Shown here: positions 1 to 6,852 of the stretch, piece by piece
Position numbering within the stretch: position 1 is the stretch's first letter
How the letters are laid out: the number at the start of each line of letters is the position of its first letter
NCBI GenBank assembly: GCA_046302715.1
Contig: JBKCHQ010000227.1
Span: forward strand, 1-6,852
Source of the DNA: CAMCXT01 sp046302715
GTDB taxonomy: Bacteria > Bacteroidota > Bacteroidia > M30B66
Length of the DNA stretch: 6,852 bases
Direction: 5' to 3'
Made by a program: the position numbers and the translations under genes
The notes under the pieces: model-generated
Database searches by the model: none
Told to the model about the DNA's origin: nothing
What the model saw: the letters and a program-made list of their open reading frames with translations, nothing else

Positions 1-3000
1 TATTGACGTATTTGTTTACCATGCGACTCGCTTTTCTGGCCCGTTTTATATTCGAGTACGGTAACCTCATTAGCGATTAATGTTACCCTGTCTGGACGGA
101 ATATTTTGCCGTCTTCAATAAGGATTCCACGCTCTCGGAAAATTTTATTTCCGTTTTTAAAAAATTTATTAAGATCGGGATGCTTCACCACTTCATTAAC
201 TTTATCTCTAATCCAGCCCAATTCTTCGGTATTGGCGCCGCCTTGTGCGTTCAAATGTTGGAGCGCTGTTTCAAGATCATCTTCATGCGCTACCATCGAA
301 AGGGTTTCGTGCACTAATGTTCCCATTCTTAATGCATCAGAAAGAGCTTCGGCGCTTCGGTGCTTTTTAATTTCAACTTTGTCGCGCCATCCGGCACCGG
401 GAATATGATGCATTTCGAAGGGAATAAATTCGGACGTTTTTTGATTCCCCTCCTCAAATGTAAAATCGGCATCGCCCCACGCAAAAACATGCTCGCCTTT
501 TTTGTTTTCGGGATGGTTTTCGCAAAACGCATGCAACATGTTCGACCATCCCTCCATATTCTTGGTATGCGAGCGGTCGCCCAAAATGTACATGGCATCC
601 TGCGCCCGGGTTGTGGCAACATACATGGCATTAACACGATCGAGCATGAGCTTTTTTTTGTATTGCATGAAGTGTTCCTCAAATACGGTGTTTTGGAGCC
701 TTGATGTAATTTTTAGTCGGGCCGTGGGTAAATTGCCCGGCAGATGGGTAGCGTCGGTAATCCAAACATATTCCGAAAAGGCTTTTTCGTTTTTAACAAA
801 GGCAAAAATTACCACTCTAAATTGCAGGCCCTTCGATTTATGAACCGTCATTATTTTTACCGCATCGGCTTCCTGAGGAAGCACAATGCTCAATTTATCT
901 TTTACCTCTTCCCAAACTTCGAGGAATGTAGGGATGTCGGGTAGCGCATTCCCTGATCCAAACCATAAGGTATCGAGAAAAAATTGCAGGAAAATGTCTT
1001 TATCGATCTCAAAACCAAAGGCATTACATAGACGGTGGCAGAGTTCGGGGAGGCTGTCGTTTCGCAGCGTGTTTATGTCAAGATTTATGCAGGCTTCATT
1101 TAATTTTTGCATCAAAGCAGCCTCGGTTACCGGTATAGTCTTTAGCCAGGTTTCGTAAGATGTATTGGGTATAATTTGATGCTCTAATAGGTATCGAATT
1201 ACATGTGCCAGATTCACTTCCACATCCTGATGGCATAGAAGTCGCATCCAGGCCAAAAGAAACTGAACCCGATCTGAACCCGCCACCAGCAAAGATTCGC
1301 CAGAGATAACAGGAATATTTTCGGAGAGCAGGTGGTTGGCTACCACGGCACCGGTTTTATTTTTACCGGTAAGGATGGCAATATCGCCCAGCTTATATTT
1401 TTTTTCGGTGGTCAATTGTTGCACCAGTTCCACAATTTGTCGGCATTGTTCTTCCTCGAAAGGTATCTCGGCATCTTTTGAACTATCCACAAATCGAACC
1501 TCGATGTAGCCCCCCTTTTTCTTTGGGTCGGCCTGCTGATTTAATTCTTTATACATGGATTGGTGCTCTTCCGATAAGTTCTCGGCCAATGTTCGGTAAA
1601 ACTGGTTGTTCCAATCTACAACAATGGGTTTCGAACGGTAGTTAACGGGCAAATCCTGCTTTGAATGATACATTTGCAGCAAGCGGTAACGCTCTAGTTG
1701 TACCGGTGGTAGATGATACGGATAGGGATTGGGCAATTCGATAAATTGCTCCACCTCGCCCCCTCTAAAGCGATAAATGGCCTGTTTACCATCGCCCACG
1801 ATAAGCGATGTGGCTTGAGTGGCCAGACCGTTTTGCACCAGCGGCAATAAATTCTGCCATTGCAGAACGGAGGTATCTTGAAATTCGTCGATAAGAAAAT
1901 GCTGATATTTTTCGCCCAATCGCTCAAAAACATAAGGCGCCGGTTCGTTTACCACTACGTCGGCTACTTTTCTGTTGAATTCTGAGATATGTACCAGGTG
2001 CTCATTGGTTTGAATATCGTTTAAGATCTGCGCTACTTCACGCATCAAGGCCATTGAAAATATGGCGTCGTTTATAGATACCAATAATGAATAGCCTTCC
2101 AATTCATTTTCGGCATATTGAACGAGCTTTTCACACAAGGCATGCAAACGATCGGAATAGTTAATAATTCGATCAATCGCATCCTTTGGAGCTTTATCGG
2201 TGTACCACTTATTCTTCTCCATAGATTGAAGCACGTATGAATTGACTCCAAAACCTTTAGAAGGAAATATCGTGGCTTTTTTAATAAGAGAAACAATTCC
2301 TCGTTGACCTTGAAAATAATAATTCACGGGCAAATCGATCTCACGAAGGAGTTGCATGCCCTCTTCACCCATTTGTTTGAGGGTGTGCTCCGTATTACGA
2401 AGTTGGGCAGAAAACTCTTTATGCAGGCGCATAAACTCGTTTAGTGGTATAGATTTAAGCAAGTTTATAGCGGGCAACTTTTCATCGTCGAGCAGGTCAG
2501 AGGCCATTGAAATAATTTCGCCGCGTATATCGGTATTGCGTTCCTCATCACTTCGTGTTTCTGCAAATCCACGCAGCATAGCTTCAATAAGCGGGTCATC
2601 AGCAGCTCGGTCAATAACCAGGTCAACGGCTTGTTCGAGGAGATTCTCTTTTTTTAGCTCCACCGAAAAGCTAATGGGCAGGTGCAAATCGTAGGCAAAG
2701 GTTTTTACCACGCGATGCATAAAACTATCGATGGTTCCAACCGAGAAATCGGAATATTGATGAAGAATGGAACGCAACAGACGATGGGCTCGTTCCTTAA
2801 CTTTTTCGGGGCTGATTTGGCAATGCCGGGCGAGTTCTTCAATGAGTTTGGGATCATTCTCGGGTGTATTAATGATTTTCTCGAGCGTGGATAATACGCG
2901 CTCCTTCATTTCGGCAGCGGCTTTATTGGTAAAGGTGATGGCCAAAATTTTACGAAAAGCATCGGTTTCACTACTGTTTAGCGCCATTTTAAGATATTCC

Positions 3001-3071
3001 TTAACAAGCGTATATGTTTTACCGCTTCCGGCAGAGGCATTATAAATAAAAAACGCATCTATTTTTTCCAT
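1..3071 (-). CDS. UvrD/RecB-like ATP-dependent helicase-nuclease (AddA/RecB type), 3' end cut off by the window edge
   Basis: Superfamily 1A DNA helicase with a C-terminal RecB-type nuclease, expected to unwind and resect double-strand ends for recombination in the cytoplasm. I read the minus frame codon by codon: 1023 codons, no stop. Visible motifs: Walker A ASAGSGKT (12-19), motif Ia TFTNKAAAEMKER (46-58), GTIDSF (112-117), Walker B LIDEFQD (393-399), motif III GDGKQAIYRFRGG (426-438), motif IV NYRS (477-480), motif V VHKSKGLQF (743-751), motif VI YVATTRA (817-823). The nuclease domain shows GTLVHE (917-922), RPDRV with Asp994, EYK (Glu1007, Lys1009), and the start of a QxxxY motif at Gln1020. 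The ATG at 3071 is the only start, because an in-frame stop lies three codons upstream. No Shine-Dalgarno site is seen. Family members run slightly longer than 1023, so little is missing. An AddB-like partner is normal for AddA but none is in view. AddA versus RecB naming cannot be settled here. Confidence 0.93.
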   Translation of the reverse strand, partial: MEKIDAFFIYNASAGSGKTYTLVKEYLKMALNSSETDAFRKILAITFTNKAAAEMKERVLSTLEKIINTPENDPKLIEELARHCQISPEKVKERAHRLLRSILHQYSDFSVGTIDSFMHRVVKTFAYDLHLPISFSVELKKENLLEQAVDLVIDRAADDPLIEAMLRGFAETRSDEERNTDIRGEIISMASDLLDDEKLPAINLLKSIPLNEFMRLHKEFSAQLRNTEHTLKQMGEEGMQLLREIDLPVNYYFQGQRGIVSLIKKATIFPSKGFGVNSYVLQSMEKNKWYTDKAPKDAIDRIINYSDRLHALCEKLVQYAENELEGYSLLVSINDAIFSMALMREVAQILNDIQTNEHLVHISEFNRKVADVVVNEPAPYVFERLGEKYQHFLIDEFQDTSVLQWQNLLPLVQNGLATQATSLIVGDGKQAIYRFRGGEVEQFIELPNPYPYHLPPVQLERYRLLQMYHSKQDLPVNYRSKPIVVDWNNQFYRTLAENLSEEHQSMYKELNQQADPKKKGGYIEVRFVDSSKDAEIPFEEEQCRQIVELVQQLTTEKKYKLGDIAILTGKNKTGAVVANHLLSENIPVISGESLLVAGSDRVQFLLAWMRLLCHQDVEVNLAHVIRYLLEHQIIPNTSYETWLKTIPVTEAALMQKLNEACINLDINTLRNDSLPELCHRLCNAFGFEIDKDIFLQFFLDTLWFGSGNALPDIPTFLEVWEEVKDKLSIVLPQEADAVKIMTVHKSKGLQFRVVIFAFVKNEKAFSEYVWITDATHLPGNLPTARLKITSRLQNTVFEEHFMQYKKKLMLDRVNAMYVATTRAQDAMYILGDRSHTKNMEGWSNMLHAFCENHPENKKGEHVFAWGDADFTFEEGNQKTSEFIPFEMHHIPGAGWRDKVEIKKHRSAEALSDALRMGTLVHETLSMVAHEDDLETALQHLNAQGGANTEELGWIRDKVNEVVKHPDLNKFFKNGNKIFRERGILIEDGKIFRPDRVTLIANEVTVLEYKTGQKSESHGKQIRQ

Positions 3072-3122
3072 AATTAATTAGTGTGATGGGACATTAAACG
3101 CCCATTTCGATTTAGATATTTT

Positions 3123-3130
3123 CAAAGGTA
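3123..3130 (-). promoter_or_regulatory. Putative -7 promoter element of the helicase-nuclease gene
   Basis: On the minus strand this reads TACCTTTG, an exact match to the Bacteroidota sigma-ABfr -7 consensus TAnnTTTG. It ends about 51 bases before the ATG, so transcription would start near 3115-3118 with a leader of roughly 45 bases. No good -33 TTTG is seen at the usual spacing of about 19 bases. It is the only TAnnTTTG match on this strand in the intergenic region, and the position fits the gene. Confidence 0.5.
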
Positions 3131-3140
3131 GAAATATTCT

Positions 3141-3164
3141 ATGCAGCGCGATTGCGCAGCGCAT
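3141..3164. repeat. GC-rich imperfect inverted repeat upstream of the helicase promoter
   Basis: GCGC (3146-3149) and GCGC (3154-3157) can pair around a GATT loop. ATGC (3141-3144) and GCAT (3161-3164) can add an outer stem with mismatched bases between. It sits just upstream of the helicase -7 element, roughly where a -33 region or an operator would lie. It is a GC-rich island in otherwise AT-rich sequence. The function is unknown, and the stem is short enough to be chance. Confidence 0.3.
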
Positions 3165-3221
3165 AATTTAAGAATCCAAAGGGGGCCATAATTCAATTTT
3201 ATATCAATTCCTCCTTGCAGC

Positions 3222-3353
3222 AATTGCTATTCTATCTGTAATCTAAATATTGGGCTATCCAGTTTAAACGTTCATTTATTCATCTCAATTTCGCCTAGGT
3301 GTAATTGCTATTCGTTCTGTATTCTGAATATTGGGTCATCCGTTTTAAACGTT
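3222..3353. repeat. Imperfect tandem direct repeat, two copies of about 51 bases
   Basis: Copy 1 spans 3222-3272 and copy 2 spans 3303-3353, an 81-base period. Both begin AATTGCTATTC and share AATATTGGG, ATCC and a final TTTAAACGTT. Aligned by eye without gaps they differ at 8 of 51 positions, about 84 percent identity. Copy 1 is preceded by the perfect palindrome AGCAATTGCT (3219-3228). After copy 2 the TTTAAACG segment is repeated once more (3355-3361), followed by TTATTTA-like sequence resembling that after copy 1. The two copies do not code. They look like an old local duplication or a member of an intergenic repeat family. Confidence 0.75.
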
Positions 3354-3559
3354 TTTAAACGTTTATTTACGAGTAGATGGGTTTGGAGAAGGTAGCTTCG
3401 CGCTGGGAAGGGGGGGATAGGATTCCTACGAAAGTCATTCTAAAAAGTCAAGCATCACTTTTCAAAGCTCATGTTCATATCTTCAAAGGTTCATTTCGAC
3501 TTCAACTCGTTTCTACAATTAATTTTAAAACAGGCGGCTTTAAACACAATGCCACGTTA

Positions 3560-3578
3560 AATTGATGCCCAATCAATT
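3560..3578. repeat. Short perfect inverted repeat, 7-base arms
   Basis: AATTGAT (3560-3566) and ATCAATT (3572-3578) flank a five-base loop GCCCA. The AT-rich stem is weak as an RNA hairpin and no T-run follows, so it is not a terminator. It could be a protein-binding site or chance. It lies about 150 bases upstream of the sucA promoter-like element. Confidence 0.35.
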
Positions 3579-3622
3579 CAACTCCGAAGGTTAAAAGAGT
3601 TGCAGGTTAACTATCCATTCGA

Positions 3623-3682
3623 TTTTAGGGCAAACTGTTCTAAGCATGTAGCTACAAATAGCATGAATGGGAAGCCCTAAAA
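3623..3682. repeat. Nested, nearly concentric inverted repeats upstream of sucA
   Basis: The outer arms are perfect 9-base complements, TTTTAGGGC (3623-3631) and GCCCTAAAA (3674-3682). Inside lies the perfect 10-base palindrome TGTAGCTACA (3647-3656). The two symmetry centres differ by one base. The element ends about 41 bases before the sucA -7 element, so it lies upstream of the expected transcript start, which fits an operator better than an attenuator. No regulator can be assigned. Confidence 0.45.
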
Positions 3683-3723
3683 ATTCTAACCATAATATTA
3701 GGTGTGCAAATCAGAGTTTTCAA

Positions 3724-3731
3724 TACTTTTG
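3724..3731 (+). promoter_or_regulatory. Putative -7 promoter element of sucA
   Basis: TACTTTTG matches the Bacteroidota -7 consensus TAnnTTTG exactly and is the only match on this strand in the intergenic region. It ends 18 bases before the sucA ATG, so the predicted leader is only about 10-15 bases. The expected -33 position (near 3701-3704, GGTG) matches TTTG poorly. Bases 3738-3744 are seven T in a row, and there is no convincing Shine-Dalgarno site, which is usual in this phylum. Confidence 0.5.
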
Positions 3732-3749
3732 CCTACATTTTTTTGAAGA

Positions 3750-6488
3750 ATGGACACTTTCACATACCTCGCTTCTTCCGATCCGGCTGCCCTCGATCAT
3801 CTCTATCAGCAATACCTCACAAATCCTGCTTCGGTCGACCCAAGCTGGGGAAAGTTTTTCGAAGGTGTTGATTTTGCAACGCGCAATTATCCGAAGAAAC
3901 CATCTACGCTGCAAGGCGAAATCCCGGAGAACGTGAGCCGAGAGTTTAAAGTGATTAACCTCATCAACGCTTATCGCAGTCGTGGACATTTATTCACCAA
4001 AACAAACCCCGTTCGCGAACGGCGAAAATACACACCAACACTTGATATTCAGAATTTTGGCCTCGAACAATCCGACCTCGAAACCGTGTTTCAGGCAGGC
4101 AGCCTCATCGGAATCGGTGCAGCGAAATTGAGTCAGATTATAAATCATCTGCAGGAAACCTATTGTCAAAGTATTGGTGTGGAATACATGTATATCCGAA
4201 ATACCGAGGTAGTGGAGTGGATGCAGAAGAAAATGGAGGGCTCCAGAGGACGTCACCCCTACTCTATCGAAGAAAAGAAAGCCATTTTTGCCCGCCTCAA
4301 CGACGCCGTAGGATTTGAGAGTTTTCTCGATAAAAAATTCGTAGGACAAAAACGCTTCTCCCTCGAAGGCTGCGAAGCACTCATCCCCGCACTCGACCAT
4401 GTTATTGAACGCGGCGCCGATTTAGGCATTCGTGAGTTTGTGATGGGCATGGCGCACCGCGGCAGATTGAGCGTACTCGCCAACGTATTCAAAAAAGATT
4501 GCAAAAGCATTTTTACCGAATTCGAAGGCAAAGAATATGACGAGGAAGAATTTTCGGGCGATGTGAAGTACCACCTTGGATATTCGACCAAAGTTAAAAC
4601 ACGCGGCGGTGCCGATGTGCGCATGACCCTGGCACCAAATCCTTCGCATCTCGAAGCCGTGGGCCCAGTTGTAGAGGGAATTGCCCGTGCCTTTGCCGAA
4701 GAAGAACACAACAGCGAGTACGACAAAATTGCCCCCATCATCATTCACGGCGACGCCGCTATTGCCGGACAAGGCGTGGTGTACGAAACCGTACAGATGG
4801 CCAAGCTCGACGGCTATAAAACCGGTGGAACCATCCACATTGTAGTGAATAATCAGGTTGGTTTTACCACCAATTATCTCGATGCTCGTTCATCTATCTA
4901 CTGCACCGATGTAGCCAAGGTAACGCTCAGTCCGGTGTTTCATGTTAATGCCGACGATGCTGAAGCGGTAGTATTTGCTGTTGATCTGGCCATGGAGTTC
5001 CGCCAGAAGTTTCATGGCGATGTATTTATCGACCTCTTAGGTTATCGTAAATACGGACACAACGAGGGCGACGAGCCACGTTTTACGCAGCCTATTCTTT
5101 ACAAAGCTATCGCCAAACATGCCAATCCGCGCCAGATTTACCTCGAACGCCTATTGGCCGAAGGTGCGATAACTACAGAAGAATCCGCTGCACTGGATTC
5201 GCTACTTCGTGATAAATTAGATACCGCGCTCGATGCTGCCCGTAAAACCGACAAGACTGTTATAACCAATTTCCTTGAAGCACTTTGGAAAAAATACCGC
5301 TCGGCCACACCCAAAGATTTTGATGCCTCACCCGAAACCGGCGTGAGCGAAAAACAGCTTAAAACCATTGCCAAAGCCGTTTACACCGTACCCGAAGGAA
5401 TGAAATTTTTCAAGAAAATGGAGAAGGTGCTGCAGGACCGAAAAGACATGATCGAAAAAAACGGGCAGCTCGATTGGGGCATGGCCGAAATGTTGGCTTA
5501 CGGCTCTTTGCTAGCCGAAGGTCATCCCGTACGATTTTCAGGTCAGGATGTAGAACGTGGAACTTTTTCGCACCGCCATGCTGTTTTAAAAATTGAAGAT
5601 TCTGAAGAAGAGTATATACCGCTTAATGCCATTTCTGCGAAGCAGGCCCCATTTACCATCTACAATTCATTACTGAGCGAATATGCTGTTTTGGGCTTCG
5701 ATTATGGTTACTCGCTGGCGCGTCCCGAAAGTTTAACTGTGTGGGAAGCGCAATTTGGCGATTTTAACAATGGTGCGCAAATCATGATCGACCAGTTTAT
5801 TTCGTCAGGAGAAGACAAATGGCATAGCATGAGTGGCCTGGTGATGCTGCTTCCGCATGGTTTCGAAGGACAAGGTGCAGAACACAGTTCGGCAAGGTTA
5901 GAGCGTTTCCTAAATCTAAGTGCAGAGCATAATATGTATGTAGTGAACGTTACCACCCCGGCCAATTATTTTCACCTCATCCGCAGGCAATTGGCACAAC
6001 CGTTCCGCAAGCCATTGGTAGTAATGTCTCCAAAAAGTTTATTGCGTCACCCAAAGTGCGTGAGCGCATTAAAAGCCTTAACCACCGGCCAATTTGAAGA
6101 ATTGATTGATGATACCACGGCAAAAGCGGCAAGTGTGAAGCGTGTAGTGTTCTGCTCTGGGAAATTGTATTACGAATTGTTGGAGCAACGTGACGCCCTA
6201 AAATTGAATCATGTTGCTTTGGTTCGCATTGAGCAGTTGTATCCCTTCCCGATGAAGCAATTTGAGGCCGTGCTTAAGAAATATTCAAAAGCTAGCCAAC
6301 TTATTTGGGCGCAGGAAGAACCCGAAAATATGGGGGCTTGGAATTACCTTTTGCGTAAGCTACGTCATTTGTCTAACCTCGATGTGGTGGCCCGCACCGA
6401 AAGCGGTTCGCCGGCAACGGGCAGTTCGAAGCGGCATGCGGTGGAGCAGAAAGCATTGGTAGCTAAATGTTTGGGAGTGAGCAGCTAA
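3750..6488 (+). CDS. sucA: 2-oxoglutarate dehydrogenase E1 component (thiamin-diphosphate decarboxylase)
   Basis: Cytoplasmic TCA-cycle enzyme. It decarboxylates 2-oxoglutarate on thiamin diphosphate and passes the succinyl group to the lipoyl domain of E2 (SucB). The 912-residue product is complete and close to the usual size (E. coli about 933). Order: E2-binding N-terminal segment (about 6-40, LYQQYL and PSWGKFFEG), E1 domain with MAHRGR (His236) and VKYH (His275), matching catalytic histidines of E. coli E1o as I recall; cofactor/Mg site GDAA (334-337) through NNQVG (367-371); GHNEGDEP (436-443); pyrimidine-binding domain with LSE (Glu644, expected to activate the cofactor); GFEGQGAEHSSAR (704-716); C-terminal domain with QLYPFP and SPATGS. 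An in-frame TGA two codons upstream fixes ATG 3750 as the most upstream start. No sucB follows within the window, so it appears monocistronic. Confidence 0.98.
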   Translation: MDTFTYLASSDPAALDHLYQQYLTNPASVDPSWGKFFEGVDFATRNYPKKPSTLQGEIPENVSREFKVINLINAYRSRGHLFTKTNPVRERRKYTPTLDIQNFGLEQSDLETVFQAGSLIGIGAAKLSQIINHLQETYCQSIGVEYMYIRNTEVVEWMQKKMEGSRGRHPYSIEEKKAIFARLNDAVGFESFLDKKFVGQKRFSLEGCEALIPALDHVIERGADLGIREFVMGMAHRGRLSVLANVFKKDCKSIFTEFEGKEYDEEEFSGDVKYHLGYSTKVKTRGGADVRMTLAPNPSHLEAVGPVVEGIARAFAEEEHNSEYDKIAPIIIHGDAAIAGQGVVYETVQMAKLDGYKTGGTIHIVVNNQVGFTTNYLDARSSIYCTDVAKVTLSPVFHVNADDAEAVVFAVDLAMEFRQKFHGDVFIDLLGYRKYGHNEGDEPRFTQPILYKAIAKHANPRQIYLERLLAEGAITTEESAALDSLLRDKLDTALDAARKTDKTVITNFLEALWKKYRSATPKDFDASPETGVSEKQLKTIAKAVYTVPEGMKFFKKMEKVLQDRKDMIEKNGQLDWGMAEMLAYGSLLAEGHPVRFSGQDVERGTFSHRHAVLKIEDSEEEYIPLNAISAKQAPFTIYNSLLSEYAVLGFDYGYSLARPESLTVWEAQFGDFNNGAQIMIDQFISSGEDKWHSMSGLVMLLPHGFEGQGAEHSSARLERFLNLSAEHNMYVVNVTTPANYFHLIRRQLAQPFRKPLVVMSPKSLLRHPKCVSALKALTTGQFEELIDDTTAKAASVKRVVFCSGKLYYELLEQRDALKLNHVALVRIEQLYPFPMKQFEAVLKKYSKASQLIWAQEEPENMGAWNYLLRKLRHLSNLDVVARTESGSPATGSSKRHAVEQKALVAKCLGVSS

Positions 6489-6537
6489 TTAGAGCCTGCG
6501 GTAAAACACTCAATGAATTTACTTTAAGTTATTTAAT

Positions 6538-6570
6538 CCTTGTTTGAGCCCGTTTAAACGCAAGGTTTTT
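6538..6570 (+). terminator. Probable intrinsic terminator of sucA
   Basis: CCTTG (6538-6542) pairs with CAAGG (6561-6565), and five T follow directly (6566-6570). TTT/AAA pairs can extend the stem if a CG is bulged out. The loop contains the palindrome CGTTTAAACG (6551-6560). It lies 50 bases after the sucA stop codon, between convergent genes. On the opposite strand the stem is followed by ATTAAATAA, a poor T-tract, so it serves sucA better than the facing gene. The stem is modest and no termination has been shown. Confidence 0.5.
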
Positions 6571-6596
6571 AGTGGTGTTTCAACCAAGATTAAGCA

Positions 6597-6852
6597 TTAG
6601 TTAAGTGCTGGCAAAAGGCCCTTCATCCACAGTTGTCCATTTTGCTTTATGGTTAGAGGAAGGTTCTTTCGGATTGATGCACCAATGAAAGATTTGTCAT
6701 ACAATGCAAGGCCAAAAGCCTCCATCGACTTTCTGGAAATGGTTTCGTTTTGTGTGCAAAATGGATGATGAAGCTGGAATAAATATCCGTGTTCAATTCC
6801 TTTTTTATTCCAATAGTAATGCAATACGGTTTGAAGCATCATTAAGCCCTGA
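6597..6852 (-). CDS. Unrecognised protein, C-terminal 84 residues only (start beyond the right edge)
   Basis: The minus frame is open from the right edge to TAA at 6597-6599. Reading begins QGLMMLQTVLHYYW and ends LWMKGLLPALN. An ATG exists at 6842, but the frame stays open upstream of it to the edge, so the true start is probably outside the window. I do not recognise the family. Visible traits are an aromatic-rich start (HYYW), a His-His-Pro-Phe-Cys segment, a basic SIRKNLPLTIK stretch and a Trp near the end. There is no membrane segment in this part and no known catalytic motif. Codon use looks coding and similar to sucA. It converges on sucA with a 108-base gap. A chance open frame of this length is possible but less likely. 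Confidence 0.6.
   Translation of the reverse strand, partial: QGLMMLQTVLHYYWNKKGIEHGYLFQLHHPFCTQNETISRKSMEAFGLALYDKSFIGASIRKNLPLTIKQNGQLWMKGLLPALN

Larger units (their letters stand above)
3072..3749. other. Non-coding region between divergent genes
   Basis: This 678-base stretch separates the starts of the helicase-nuclease gene and sucA. It is long for a divergent promoter region of two housekeeping genes. It holds two promoter-like elements, an imperfect direct repeat, a run of seven G (3410-3416) and several inverted repeats, all listed separately. The only internal reading frame of note, 3377-3565 on the plus strand (62 codons), has no ribosome binding site, no promoter and no recognisable composition, so I do not call it a gene. 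I see no tRNA, rRNA or known riboswitch. Confidence 0.75.

Noticed and set aside
106..3045. Several open frames of 60-117 codons across the left half, on both strands
   Set aside because: They overlap the helicase-nuclease frame, which is continuous and carries all family motifs. They are out-of-frame shadows.
1..3071. Possible frameshift or pseudogene, because no single long open frame with both ends is visible here
   Set aside because: Codon-by-codon reading shows the frame at the start codon equals the frame at the left edge with no stop. The gene is simply cut by the window.
1..3071. Possible phage-defence helicase-nuclease system
   Set aside because: The motif set and order match housekeeping AddA/RecB proteins, and the neighbours are not defence genes.
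3222..3353. Possible CRISPR array
   Set aside because: Only two diverged copies, 30-base gap, 51-base unit and no cas genes. This is a degenerate direct repeat.
3377..3565. 62-codon plus-strand open frame in the intergenic region
   Set aside because: No promoter element or ribosome binding site, unremarkable composition, and it begins within a low-complexity stretch containing a seven-G run. Most likely a chance frame.
3667..3936. 89-codon plus-strand frame overlapping the start of sucA
   Set aside because: It runs out of frame into conserved sucA coding sequence and spans the sucA promoter element.
3720..5965. Antisense open frames up to 161 codons opposite sucA
   Set aside because: sucA is unmistakable. 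These are complementary-strand shadows favoured by its codon use.

Overview
The window looks like an ordinary chromosomal stretch from a member of the Bacteroidota, probably Flavobacteriia-like. The reasons are the flavobacterial-type AddA/RecB-like helicase-nuclease, a 2-oxoglutarate dehydrogenase E1 of about 910 residues, the absence of Shine-Dalgarno sites before the two visible starts, and a Bacteroidota-type -7 promoter element (TAnnTTTG) upstream of each of them. Base composition is moderate and I see no transfer signature. The lineage is inferred from sequence style, not from a search.

Layout. (1) Positions 1-3071, minus strand: one uninterrupted reading frame of 1023 visible codons. 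It encodes a UvrD-superfamily helicase with a C-terminal PD-(D/E)XK nuclease domain (RecB/AddA type), and its last residues lie off the left edge. (2) Positions 3072-3749: a 678-base non-coding region between divergent genes. It holds one promoter-like element for each gene, an imperfect 51-base direct repeat with TTTAAACG-like motifs, and several inverted repeats. (3) Positions 3750-6488, plus strand: complete sucA, the thiamin-diphosphate E1 subunit of 2-oxoglutarate dehydrogenase. (4) Positions 6489-6596: a short convergent intergenic gap with a probable intrinsic terminator for sucA. (5) Positions 6597-6852, minus strand: the C-terminal 84 residues of an unrecognised protein whose start lies off the right edge.

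The three genes have no obvious shared pathway: one is DNA break processing/recombination, one is the TCA cycle, and one is unknown. sucA appears to be transcribed alone. The E2 gene (sucB/odhB) that often follows it is not in the window. I found no RNA gene, CRISPR array, insertion sequence or defence system. The most unusual material is the repeat-bearing intergenic region upstream of sucA, and I found no convincing evidence of a new biological system.
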